Source: Euonymus europaeus
Lineage: Eukaryota > Streptophyta > Magnoliopsida > Celastrales > Celastraceae
NCBI GenBank assembly: GCA_963580455.1
Contig: OY756961.1
Location: forward strand, 9,467,001-9,531,000
Length of the DNA stretch: 64,000 bases
Direction: 5' to 3'
Positions 1-9,953 of this stretch are shown in pieces; the stretch's first letter is position 1; every line of letters starts with the position of its first letter. The notes beneath the pieces were generated by a model, which made no database searches, was not told where the DNA came from, and saw nothing but the letters and a program-made list of their open reading frames with translations. The position numbers were made by a program, and so were the translations under genes.

Positions 1-840
1 CGGCGGAGAGAGAGGAAGCAATTCCAAGAGTGGCGATTCCTTCTTTCCCCCATTGATTCGAACATTGGTTTTAAGTATTTGTTGATTTTCATTATGGATA
101 TGTGTAACTAATTACTTATTAGCTAGGATTTGGTACTTTCTTCTACCGAAACCTCTGTGCATGAATTTGATTCTTGATTAGACTGATTTAATTCATTGTT
201 CTCTGAATTTATTATTGATTTCCTATTGTTATGCATGTCTGGCCATCATCATAATATTTAGGAATTGTTAGTTGAACATATACGGCTGACCATGACCCGG
301 TGTTTGACGAAGTAACAATAACTTGTTTTGCGATTCAGGTTAGAGAATAATGAACATAGCTGATTGGGTGTGAATTAACATCCTAGGTTGTGCTATTGTC
401 GATTTCCACGTGTTGATGCTTATCTTAGAATGTTCTTAGGAGAGACCAAACCAAGACATCTTTGATAAGAAAAGATCCTGAGCTAGACCAAAGTCAGGAT
501 TGTTGCTTAGGGAAATCTAATTGATCGAGCTGGACCAAAGTCTTTCAATTGACGTAGTTAAATTCTTAATTTGTTTAATTGATAATTGATATATGTGCAC
601 AAGGTGGAGGTAGATGATTAAGCCAAATTCAAGCTAATTCTCATTAATTGTTGAATTCATAAGTTAATTTAATTTTGCACTATTGTTTTTTTTTTAATTG
701 GTTTATGCAATAGTCCCTGTGGATTCGATCCCTTTCACTGTTACTGCTTTGCGACCGTACACTTGCGATTGGGTAAAACCTGTCGAGATTTATTGTGATT
801 ATAAATTGTCGACCAACACCAGTCCCTACAAAGTCATAAA
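1..840 (+). other. Relict LTR/leader-like non-coding DNA
   Basis: No ORF is supported. The stretch is T-rich and ends with a 'ccctgtggattcgatccc' motif (about 714-731) followed by a short G/C-richer segment. This resembles the leader/LTR end of Athila- or Tat-like plant gypsy elements, in which a similar phrase recurs. There is no partner LTR, primer-binding site or gag, so this is only an orphan fragment. The family assignment is inference from motif memory. Confidence 0.35.
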
Positions 841-904
841 TAATATTGCAATGACAGACAACAAATAAGTAAACTCATAAACAATAAAACAGTTTATGGT
901 GGGC

Positions 905-2290
905 CAGTTGAAATACCTTTTGTCGGTCTAAAATGAAGCACCATCTCTTGCTTTGGAATCCTCCAATATCCAAAAGAAGCTTTCTTAGAAACCAGTCCCA
1001 AGAATCATGCTACTCTCTCTCTACTACTACTGAAGCTATAGGGAATAAACTGTTGGTTGCATCTTGTGCAACTGTTGTCAATAATTGTCCTTCATACATA
1101 GTATACAAAAGGCATCCATCAATACCAATTAATTTCCTGCAACCAGCTAGAAATCCCTCCTTCAAAGTAGTCAAACAAATGTAGACTCGTTTAAAAACTA
1201 TTGGATCTTCAGGTCTATCCCTATTGACCATAATGTTGCATGTACTCCCAGTGTTCATCCTCAAAACTTTTGAAATGTAGCTCCTCAGTTTGCCATATTG
1301 CTCTTTGTGTTTCCCATGGATGATGTCCAAAGCCTTCTTCTTTTCCCTAGAGGCATGTGAACTAGAAATGTGAAGGGACATATGCTCATTCACATATTCA
1401 ACCAATGCAGCAACACTCACCCTTGTTTCTAGTCTGATTTTATCAATGAGCCTTGTGGACAAGCAGCTACTAGATGCTTGTTTGTTAGGTAATGTATTGT
1501 TACACCTATGATGATTGACATAGATCTTGATTTGCTAGGTTCTCTCTGGTATTTTGAGAGCACCAAATATTCCAAGGACATCTTATGTCACACTCAACTT
1601 GTCATCTCAGCTTGTCGTTCCTTACAAAGTGTATTTGGTAGCCACCATCTACAACATAACTCCTCACTGCATCTTTGAAGTCATGTAGCGTTGTGAACTC
1701 CATCCCAAGCTCAAAAACAAAATTTTCAGAATTAACTCTAGGATCGTACTTTGGATTCCCCACTACAGCAGCCCTAACTTCATCATCCCTGTCTCCATCA
1801 AATAGTAAAATATCCGCATCATCTGATTCATAGACCATATTGAAGTCAAGATCATCACTATCTTCCTGATCACTTCCATCAGTGTTAACCGTAAGACCAT
1901 CATCGACATCTTCATTTGGAACGTATTCCTCATCGATGTCACTCCCAGCATGATCAAACCTTCATTCACTACCATAATCAAATGTGCCTTCACTGCCAAA
2001 CCCACCTTCACTACCATCCCCAATTCCATCATCACCGCCATTTACATTTTCACCATCATCAAATGTACATCCAATAAGTTTAATTACCTGAGATTGAGTT
2101 GGTTGAGTGCCTATAACAACTGCTTCATGAGTCCCAGCATCCTTTGTAGCGCCAGCAGCATTGATAACCTAGGACTGAGGTTTTTGAGTAGACATAACAG
2201 GGGTTTTATCACTCCCATCAGAATCATCGCAACTCGCAATATCAACAACGGGATCAGGTTTCCTCCACCTCGTTTCTCGGTAATTCACCC
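905..2290 (-). pseudogene. MULE transposase (MURA-like) pseudogene
   Basis: Read on the minus strand, the order matches a plant MULE transposase. First comes an acidic, Asp/Glu-rich linker (about 2000-1800). Next is the N-terminal MuDR DNA-binding-like segment with F-x-x-GM-x-F and 'AVRSYVVDGGYQI' (about 1725-1620). A gap follows, then the start of the catalytic region with 'LIGIDGC' and 'AQDATNSLFPIA' (about 1130-1010), where the first catalytic Asp of the family lies in G-x-D-G. A further in-family segment, W-x-WFL to DRQK, continues to about 905 after a frameshift near 1010. Several stops and frameshifts (for example 1602-1462) and loss of the C-terminal half make it non-functional. A MULE-derived host gene is unlikely because of these breaks. 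Confidence 0.6.
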
Positions 2291-2861
2291 TCGCCCTTGA
2301 CAACCGTGGTACACGCCTATTCTTTCAAACCCCAATTAGTCACAGAAAACCTAAATCATATGTAAACAACTAAACCCTAAACTCAAAGCTCACATGAAAT
2401 CTTAATCAACTTCTCCCAACCCAAAACCCTAATGTTGACAGTGGAGTAAAAATCACATGAACCAAAAGCCTATACCCACTTAACGATGGCTTGAATAAAG
2501 TACCCCTTGTTAAGAACAACTTTCTAGATCAAAGAATGAAACTATGCAATGGAGAAGCGCATAGACCATCACGGTGAAAAGGTTATCAACGTACCTTCAC
2601 GATGAACGAAGGCTTCCACCTTTCTCATAACCACGATCGTATGAAAATCATGGTGACAAACAACAATTGTAGATAGATTTAAGAGAGATAGTAAGAAGGG
2701 AGATTGGAGGGAACTAAATGAGACTGCTTGAGGTTGAAGTACCCCTAAGGTCTAAAATGAGACTCCCGCCAAACATTTGCCACGTGTGTTTCATATTGCG
2801 CCAAAATAAACGGTGTTGTCAATAGCTAGGCACAAGCTGACGGGCAACTAACGGTCAATGG

Positions 2862-3016
2862 ACAAGTCAACATAAATTCTGCCCGTTTTTATCAAAATTT
2901 GAGCTAATGACTATTTTGCAATAAAAAAATTGAATACCTACGTCGAGACAAAAAATCTTTCAGTGACAAAATTGAAAAATCAAAATGATTTCATTGACTA
3001 AAAGTTGACTTTACCC
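2862..3016 (-). repeat. Candidate MULE terminal repeat / 5' UTR
   Basis: On the minus strand the segment starts with GGGTAAAGTCAACTTTTAGT and contains phrases such as 'agtcattagctcaaattttg' and several TTGAC/GTCAA steps. Such phrases are common in MULE terminal repeats and 5' ends. It lies about 570 bases upstream of the transposase reading, as expected. The opposite terminal repeat was not found, so this rests on position and style only. Confidence 0.35.
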
Positions 3017-3436
3017 TAGATTTGAGCATTCTCTAATTCATATCTTGCCTGAGCTTCGGCCATGTAATCTATGGGTTCATTGAAAGTGTGTAGCGGGACT
3101 ACAAAACTCTAGATTACTAGAGCTATACATCCTTTCTTTTTGCTTGTTTTCCATACATGGTATCCTTCATTGGTGCTACCCCGATAAACTCCCCTTTTAA
3201 CCCTTTGGGTTTGCTTCTAAAATTCTAAGATCTTTTTTTTATCTCCTCCGTCCTCCTAGTTTCATAATCAAAGGTAAAATTTATCAATCCATGAGTCATT
3301 GGGATCAACTATTTGTGTGTTAGCTACCTCAATGCCAACACAAGGGCATATGCAATGGCTCTCTATAATCCTAAGAGAGGAACCCAAGGATAAATTATGC
3401 AATGAGAGATATCCGGTCCAATACCCATCCAGGTGC

Positions 3437-4260
3437 TTACCATATCACCTCATCAAATTTTGACAAGAAATCCAACCACCTTTCTATATCAAGTGATCTT
3501 TTAGGCCATTTAGCAGCTACAAACTCGGCAATAAGACTACTATGCTTCATGTACGTTTTGGAAAACTTCATTGTAGGATAACTAATTGGAGAAGTGCTGG
3601 AAGATGTCCCATTATCTAGATGGTTACTAGTGATGCACATGCCTTGAATTGGCCCTTGCCATGTTCTCTGCAATACTTCAACATCCTAAAGGTCTTAGCT
3701 AATATGGAAGGAACTAGTTCGACTCCATTCAAGTATTGTTTGAACAATATAATTACATTTCCATCCATATATCCTTTAAACTTTGGAAAATAGTTGTTCC
3801 ATATATCAAAAGTACAGAAGCTGAAAAAGACTTATCATCATTCAAATGAGCTTGAATGTGCTAAATGAGGAAGTTGCAGGATATACACCAGCTACCTTTT
3901 GATGCAGGATATACACCAGCTACCTTTTGATCCCTTCTTCCTCATCTCTTTTTCAAACTCACACTCATGAATTCCTAAGATTTTGGACAATGAACTTTAA
4001 CCCATACTTTCTGCTTTGGATTATAGACCCCTTTGAGACTTTCTTTGGGAATTTCTAATAACTCTTCATATTTCTCTAAAGTTTGGGTTAAGTAGTGAAT
4101 CCTCAAAGTAAAACAATGATAGCATGGGTCATAAAAATTTAGTATTGGTTCTAATAAAGACACAAAAATAACTATAGCACAAAGGTAGGCAATATGACCA
4201 AACTTGTAATTACACACGTGACGTCTTTCAATAGATAGACTATTCTACAAATCCATTATT
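3437..4260 (-). pseudogene. DUF7745-like plant transposon protein remnant
   Basis: The minus-strand reading at 4217-3975 contains 'ILNFYDPCYHCFTLR' followed by 'TLEKYEELLEIPKESLKG', then a poorly matching tail. In plant transposon proteins with the DUF7745/plant-mobile-domain-like N-terminus, a FYDP-x-x-x-CFTF run is followed by a 'TLEEYE-x-LL-x-IP' helix. A second reading at 3673-3437 has 'AEFVAAKWPKRSLDIERWLDFL', which could be a later part of the same protein. Frames are broken between them (stops around 3975-3680) and a 28-bp duplication lies in the gap. It is likely the ORF1 remnant of an old element; the recognition is from memory and only moderate. Confidence 0.4.
3876..3931. repeat. 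28-bp tandem duplication
   Basis: A 28-bp unit beginning 'gcaggatatacaccagctac' occurs twice head to tail (3876-3903 and 3904-3931) with no mismatch. It lies inside the DUF7745-like remnant. 28 is not a multiple of three, so the duplication also shifts the frame. Confidence 0.9.
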
Positions 4261-4639
4261 TCTTTGAAAACAAATCTATGTTTTTAACGAGAGGTAGTTT
4301 TACATTATCCATGGATTGAAGGTCATCTCCATACTGTCGTTGCCCCCACTGAGATTCTCAAGCTTCTTTTTCCACATCTCACACTCCCTACCCCATCGGT
4401 TCAACTAACATGGTACTGTTTTCAACATGCATGGCTTTTGGATAATTTCTCAATTTGGATAGTGCTCAAGATTCCTATGTATGCAATGCACAATGGAAAA
4501 CAATGGAAAAAAGTGAACAAAATTAGACATGTACAAAAAAAATAGAACAATATATGTACAACACTAATAAAGATAGTTTCATGTGTTCTATGACTCAATG
4601 GTCATTGGCTATGGAAAATCTAGGCTCCCGACTTATCCC

Positions 4640-5927
4640 GCTGATGTGATCATATTTCTACATATTTAAATTCCTTTTATATGGTCAAATCATTCAATCT
4701 TGTGTGTTACGGGGTTAGTTTTTGATTATATTTTATGTGTATGACCTCAGTGGACGAATGGTAATAAAGTGTGTTTAAAAGTGGAATTTCCAAGATTATT
4801 GTACTTTGAGACCTTCGTGGATGCTTTGTAGGTTATGAGGTAGAAGGAGCTGATGGAATGAGATGAAATCTTCAACAAAATTTTAGAGGACATCTCAACA
4901 TTTCCAGGAAGTGCTAGTTCACACAAATCGGAGTACGTTTGGGCTGTTAATCGTTGGTCCAAAGTCACGTCTGGAAGTCCTATCGGAAGCAGGATTCCTT
5001 TCTGTGGACCGGACCTTTAGAAGGCCATAACTTGCGCGTCCAATGTCCAAATCGAGTGATTCAAAAGCCCATAATTATCTGCACATCTGGGGATACAACT
5101 TTTATGAAGGGTTATAGTCCTGAATATGCGTCTTTAGCCCATAATTGAGATATAAGATCAGAACAAACTTTTGTATCCTAAGAAGTTAAGGAAACTGAGT
5201 GATTTTGGGACTCTTTTATTGGGTTGTGTTTAGGAGACGTGAGAGGGGACTGCTTCTTCATAAGGGAGATGGTTGAGGCCAGAAGGAGGAGGAGAGAAGC
5301 ATAGGATTTTGAATAGCACGTAGGTTTTTCTTTGCACAATGGTCGGCTAGTTTATTTCTTTGGTTCAAGGGATTTGATTCCAATTCATGTGATTTTGAGA
5401 CTCAAATCTTTATATTTATTACCATTCTTGATTGGAATATCCATAGTTTTATGTTGTTCTTGTTGATGATTGCATGGATTAATTGATTGAGATGCATATT
5501 AATTGATTAATTTGTGTGGTTGAATGCTAGACTAAGTGCATGATACAAAATTATTGTGTTGCTTGGTTAGAGTAGCAATTGGGCAACGTGATTATGATCC
5601 AAGTTTTCACTGTATGCTTAAGGAAAATTACGGGATGAATTAAATGATTTTCGCTTGATAAAATATTGTTCAACCTTAGCTTCTCCATAGAATTGAATGT
5701 TGTTATTGATAGGAAGAGGATTGCTTAATACCAATTCGATTGATAACAAGAATTAATTGTGGATGCTGAGTTCACTTTAATAACTGATTGGAGATTATGA
5801 TTTATTTGCCTTGTGGATAAATTTGGCTAAGTGTTCAACATTGAATGTGTCTCTTGAGAGTCTATGATGAATCCATCTACTGGTTGTTCAATTTTCCTTG
5901 ACCCGAAGGTTGTTACTATCATGCTTC
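4640..5927 (+). other. LTR/leader relic, non-coding
   Basis: No credible coding sequence is present. The 4910-5150 part contains '...ccataacttgcgcgtccaat', a type of phrase seen in Athila/Tat-like LTRs ('agccataactt...'). It is followed by a long T-rich leader-like run with many GATTAATTGATT-type words. I could not find a partner LTR, primer-binding site or target duplication. The preceding stretch 4261-4640 shows nothing recognisable. Confidence 0.3.
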
Positions 5928-6055
5928 TCAAGATTTTTTGTTTTTTTTTCAAGATTTTTTATTTTGTTTCAAGATCTTTTGTTCTTTTTTCCAAGATCTC
6001 TACTTGTTGGTACTTTCATGTTCTTGTCTTGAGAAAATTGTTGTTCTATATGTTC
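5928..6055 (+). repeat. Outer part of left arm of a foldback-like inverted repeat
   Basis: The segment has 'tcaagattttttg' steps, then 'aagatctct', 'ttggtact', 'tcatg', 'ttcttgt' and 'ttgaga' in that order. The reverse complement of about 32290-32160 gives the same words in the same order and spacing. The arm continues on the far side of the Tat insertion (29652 onward). I judge the arms clearly related but well diverged. Confidence 0.6.
6051..6055. repeat. Target-site duplication (left) of the Tat element
   Basis: TGTTC directly abuts the outer end of the left LTR. The same five bases directly abut the outer end of the right LTR at 29647-29651. Five bases is the usual size for gypsy integration. 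Confidence 0.85.
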
Positions 6056-6755
6056 TGATGATGCCAAAAACTGTCCGTCCTAGCTGGACACCAATCAGTT
6101 CAGTCAGACCCCAAATTGTTGAGCTGGATGTCATACACAGCAAACAAACGTAAGCAAGGAGGGACCCCGAATTAGTTTGGGGGCCCGCTCCGACGCTCAA
6201 GTCAGTTAGGTAATTCTCAGTTGGGAGGGCTCGGTCTCTGAGAGCTCTCTCAACTCAAACAACAGTAATGCCAGTTGTGATGTCAAAATTTACCTGATGC
6301 GTAGGGATTCTTTTTTAGGGATTTACAGAGTTCTTATTCCTTGAGGAATGAAACTCCCTTCTTCCTTATCTGAGCGTATTTGTCGGAGTCATAGTCATTT
6401 TGGGTCTCTACTCCTTATAGGATTAGGACTCCTAAAAGAAATGATGGATATAATTCGGATCCGACATTGACCGACTAAACACACTATTTAAACTCAGGAT
6501 GACTGACCGACCTATATATCCAAATGTGAAGACAGACAAGCAAGAGCACGAGGCTGAATCGATCAGTAGTGTATGACTGACCAACCAACCACAGGTCTTA
6601 GAGGACCAATGGAGGAGTCGCACCAACATGGTCTGATTGACCGAATAACGATGTTACTTTACATCGGTCGGTCCAGCAAAGCGCAATACTGCTTATCCGA
6701 GGTGGAAATTTACACGTCTCACAATCCTATTGGGTGGATCAATTTTGTCACATCA
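6056..6755 (-). repeat. 3' LTR of the Tat element
   Basis: On the minus strand it starts TGATGTGACAAAATTGATCC and ends ...GGCATCATCA. It aligns along its whole length with 28985-29646; shared stretches include 'gctccgacgctcaagtcagt' and 'tgccagttgtgatgtcaaaa'. The two copies differ by many substitutions and by a deletion near 6095-6125, present here but missing at the right, so the insertion is not recent. Confidence 0.85.
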
Positions 6756-6777
6756 GATGCCCCTTACTCCTTTTTTT
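6756..6777 (-). promoter_or_regulatory. Polypurine tract of the Tat element
   Basis: Immediately inside the 3' LTR the minus strand reads AAAAAAAGGAGTAAGGGGC. This is the purine-rich plus-strand primer expected directly before the LTR start TGATGTG. Confidence 0.7.
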
Positions 6778-6930
6778 AATCATTTTTACGTTTTTCAATG
6801 AAGGAGTAATGTGGCTAGTTGTGCTTCTAATGCTTAGGTGGCATTCCAGCTATTTCGAATCAACGGTCCAGATGGTGGCTAGTCCAATGGTCGAACTGAT
6901 CCATGCCGTTAATTCATCCATTGCTTCCAC

Positions 6931-6940
6931 TATAAATATT
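6931..6940 (+). promoter_or_regulatory. TATA-box candidate for the antisense ORF
   Basis: TATAAATATT lies 169 bases before the ATG at 7109, on the plus strand, opposite to gag-pol. Position and sequence suit a pol II promoter for the antisense transcription unit. No expression evidence is available. Confidence 0.45.
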
Positions 6941-7108
6941 GGCTGTCACTTTCAACTTTCCTTACTAGCGAGATCTTTGAAAAGTCCGAGCCGAACTGGT
7001 GAAATCCGAGTCTCAAAGCGAAATCGATCTATCCGACAGTCCTTTGCTTCCTTCTTTATTGTCCGAGCTATAACACATTCTCAAGTTAGTTTCAGCTCTT
7101 TTGTAAAT

Positions 7109-8333
7109 ATGTCTTCAGATTTTAGTTCTATTTCTTCTAGTAGTTCGGACACCTCGAATGCTAGGACCCTTAGTGATTTAAACTCTAGGGTAGATGTAGA
7201 AGCTCCATCCCAAAGTTTAGGCACCTCGGTTCGGATCACTTTTGATCCTCGTCCAGAGGTCACCCCTTTCGGTCTTCCAGTTCCCAATGATAGGTATTCC
7301 ATGGCCGATGAGGCTAATCCGTCCCGAGGAGAATCCTTTTCGACTCGTATATAATGAATTTGCGATTTCCTATCACTCTATGAAATTAGGTGCTAGGGTC
7401 CCCTATCCTCCAGCTATGACCAGCTTCTTAAGGAGATCAAACATCTGTCCACCCTGTCTGACCCCCCAATTCTTGGTTCTTCCTTTGTACCATCCCAACT
7501 CTCTGTTCTAAGTATGAGATTCCATTTTCCTCTCATGTCATCCAGCACAATCTTAAGCTAAACCACCATCCAAAGGCAAAAGGTCTTTACTACTTCAAAT
7601 TTAGAGAACCCTTCATTGACCCCAAGTATGGTTCGTCCATTAAGAACATCATTATATTTTTTTATTATTTACCTCTTAGTTCGGTTTGTCAATTTTTGAC
7701 ACTTTTTTTACAGCTTCTTTCCTGCCTCGCTACTCTTCCAAGTGGCATAGCCAACCTGACCGCCAATGAGACTGCTACACTGGAACGAGCAGAATCTGCG
7801 GCTAAGCAGAGGGCTAAGACAATGAATGACCTAGAGCGTGTGAAAGCAGAGCTGGCAAAAGCAAAGAAGGCAACCAAGGCAGAGGAGCGACGTCCCAGAG
7901 CATAACTGGAGGACTTACAGTCTGAGCTAGAGTATACGCGAGCTGCTTCTAATTCATGCATCGAGCTGGCTATTGCCAAAGAGCTACGGGATGGTCGGTA
8001 GTTGGGGGTCGATGAGTTCAAGCAGTCCGAGGAGCTTGGATTGATGCTCCGTCAGGAGGTCTACTTCGGTGTTCGTGGGGCTTTCAACAGGCCCGAAGAG
8101 CCCTTATTGACGCGGGTCTTGATCCTTCCCTTTTGGACCAAATCTGCCCCCCTTTGGTGGGTAAGGATGACTTGGACGAGCCGAAGGAGGATATTTATGA
8201 AGAGTACAAGAGCGCAGAGGAGGCAAGGAAGAAGGCGGCCGAGACGTCCGATGAGGAGGACGAGGATGATCGTGAAGACGGCGAAGTTGATCCTTTGATC
8301 GATTTGACCCTACCTTCTGAGGACCAACAATAA
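7109..8333 (+). pseudogene. Antisense ORF between pol and 3' LTR (Tat additional ORF)
   Basis: Read on the plus strand, opposite to gag-pol. It opens with a Ser-rich N-terminus from the ATG at 7109 and shifts frame near 7325. It then has 'NPFRLVYNEFAISYHSMKLG' and 'LRRSNICPP' (about 7335-7450), in the style of the 'putative gypsy-type transposon' domain (Transposase_28). A later frame gives '...KGLYYFKFREPF' near 7590. A pyrimidine tract plus ACAG at about 7703-7712 looks like an intron 3' splice site. Downstream is a Lys/Glu/Ala coiled coil (about 7760-7990) and an acidic C-terminus ending 'DPLIDLTLPSEDQQ' with TAA at 8331-8333. At least two frameshifts and two stops break it. The function of this ORF in Tat elements is not established. 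Confidence 0.6.
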
Positions 8334-8640
8334 GAGGATCCTTCCCCCAGCTGGCTGACCAGTGAGCCAGTCCTCGTGTTCAGCCGACCAGCGATATTGC
8401 TGTAGAGGCGGTCGAGGAGCCTCACGTAGATATAGAAAATTAGACATTATATTTGCTATTTTTTATGTAACTCTTTCAGTTTTGAGTAAGAAGTACTATT
8501 TCTCTTCTAAGTGTTATTTTTCTGAGTCGTACCTAATATCTTCATGATATTGTCGATTGGTCGGTCATTTTAACTTCAATTTTTTTTTGGAGTTTAAACC
8601 TTTCAGCTACTTGTAATTTTGTTCCAGGTTCTTGAACCAT

Positions 8641-8830
8641 CTCGGTCGTTCTTAATGACTTGGGATTTTGCATCATTTTGGTCTGACGAACCTGATGTTG
8701 CACAAATAACTCAAAGTCACCTCGGTTATCCTTAATGACTTACGATTTTAAATCCTTTTGGTTTGAAGGACCGGGTTTTTTTTAAGTAACTTGAAGTTAC
8801 CTCGGTCGGTCCTTTTGACTTGGGAATTAT
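8641..8830. repeat. 80-bp tandem repeat, about 2.4 units
   Basis: Units start with CTCGGT at 8641, 8721 and 8801, exactly 80 bases apart. Each reads 'ctcggt...cttaatgactt(g/a)(g/c)gatttt...aactcaaagt-like'. The third unit is partial. Copies are diverged, with length maintained. The repeat lies in the non-coding spacer between pol and the antisense ORF. The rest of 8334-9040 shows no coding sequence. Confidence 0.7.
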
Positions 8831-9039
8831 TCCTCTAAGTTAGGACCTTTTCTAGCACTTCCATGGTTGGCGCTTCTTTGCTAATTGACTATATCTTTTG
8901 AGGTAAAGCCTGCCTCTTTATTCATCAAGATAACCAAACTAAATGGCAGCTTTGAGGCTTACCTTATTACAAAACTATGGTAGATCCTACCTACTGACCT
9001 ACTCTTATTGAAAAAATCAAAACTAGATAGGCAGAAAGA

Positions 9040-9949
9040 AAAAACTAGACGTAGTATCGTCGGAGGTTATCAGCGTTCCATGGCCTCATCTTCCCAGGCT
9101 TACCTGGGTCTTCAATCCTGTAAGTCCCTTCTTTGAGAACTTCAATAACACGGTAGGTCCTTCCCAGGTCTCGCCCAGTTTTCTAGAGTGTTTCCCTGTT
9201 GCCTCTACCTTTCTTAGGACCAAGTCCCCTACAAAGAATTTTGTCACGCATAGTCTCTTATTGTAGTACCGTACGGTTCTCTGCTTGTAGGCTACAATCC
9301 TGATCCTAGCTACTTCTCCTGTTTCCCCCAAGAAATCAAGGTTGTTGAGGAGTTGTTCATCATTTTCTTGCTTACTGAAATTGGCAGTCCTCAAGGATGG
9401 GACTCCAATTTCTATTAGGCTAACAGCCTCTATACCAAATGACAACATGAACGGACTTTCACCTGTTGATATACGAGGTGTAGTCCTGTAGGACCATAGT
9501 ACTATAGGCAATTCTTCTACCCATTTACCCTTTGCATCATCCAACCTGGCCTTCAGTCCGTGAAGGATAGTTTGGTTGGTTACTTCAGCCTGACCATTCA
9601 CTTGTGGGTGGGCTACCGAAGTAATCCTTAGGTCTATCCCAAGGTCTTCACAAAACTTGTGCATTTTGCGAATACGAATTGCCTCCCATTATCTACAACC
9701 TAAGCTCTAGGCAATCCATACCTGTAGACCAACGTTCTCCAAATGAAATCCATGACTTTATTCTCCGAAATCATGGCAAGTGGCTCCATTTCTATCCACT
9801 TAGTGAAGTAGTCTACCGCTACTATCAGATTCCTCCTTTGTCCTGCTTTCTGGACAAACGGACCCAGTAAATCCATGTCCCATTAAGCAAAAGAACACGA
9901 ATTTTGCATGGGTGTGATCTCTACTGGTGGCAGATGAGACACACTAGAA
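9040..9949 (-). pseudogene. Tat integrase core and C-terminal domain
   Basis: The minus-strand reading gives the integrase catalytic core: first Asp in 'WDMDLLGPF' (about 9870), second Asp in 'VVDNGRQF' (about 9690), and Glu in 'NGQAEVTNQTIL' (about 9595). So all three DDE residues are recognisable. After the core comes a GESPF-x-L motif, then the C-terminal 'VGDLVLRK' and 'GETWEGP' elements, and a frameshifted end in the style of PWN-x-x-NLRRYY near 9055. In-frame stops interrupt it just before the first Asp (position of a Gln/Trp pair) and near 9700. The same stops are in the copy at 20107-20562, so they predate the duplication. The N-terminal zinc finger is separated by an inserted LTR. 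Confidence 0.75.
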
Positions 9950-9953
9950 TGAC

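Larger units (their letters stand above)
820..3016 (-). mobile_element. Degenerate Mutator-like element (MULE)
   Basis: The segment holds a broken MURA-type transposase gene read on the minus strand and, upstream of it, a terminal-repeat-like stretch ending near 3016. The 3' half (catalytic C-terminus, zinc knuckle and second terminal repeat) is missing. The transposase reading fades at about 905, where the sequence changes to unrelated DNA. The boundaries are approximate and no target duplication was found. Confidence 0.55.
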
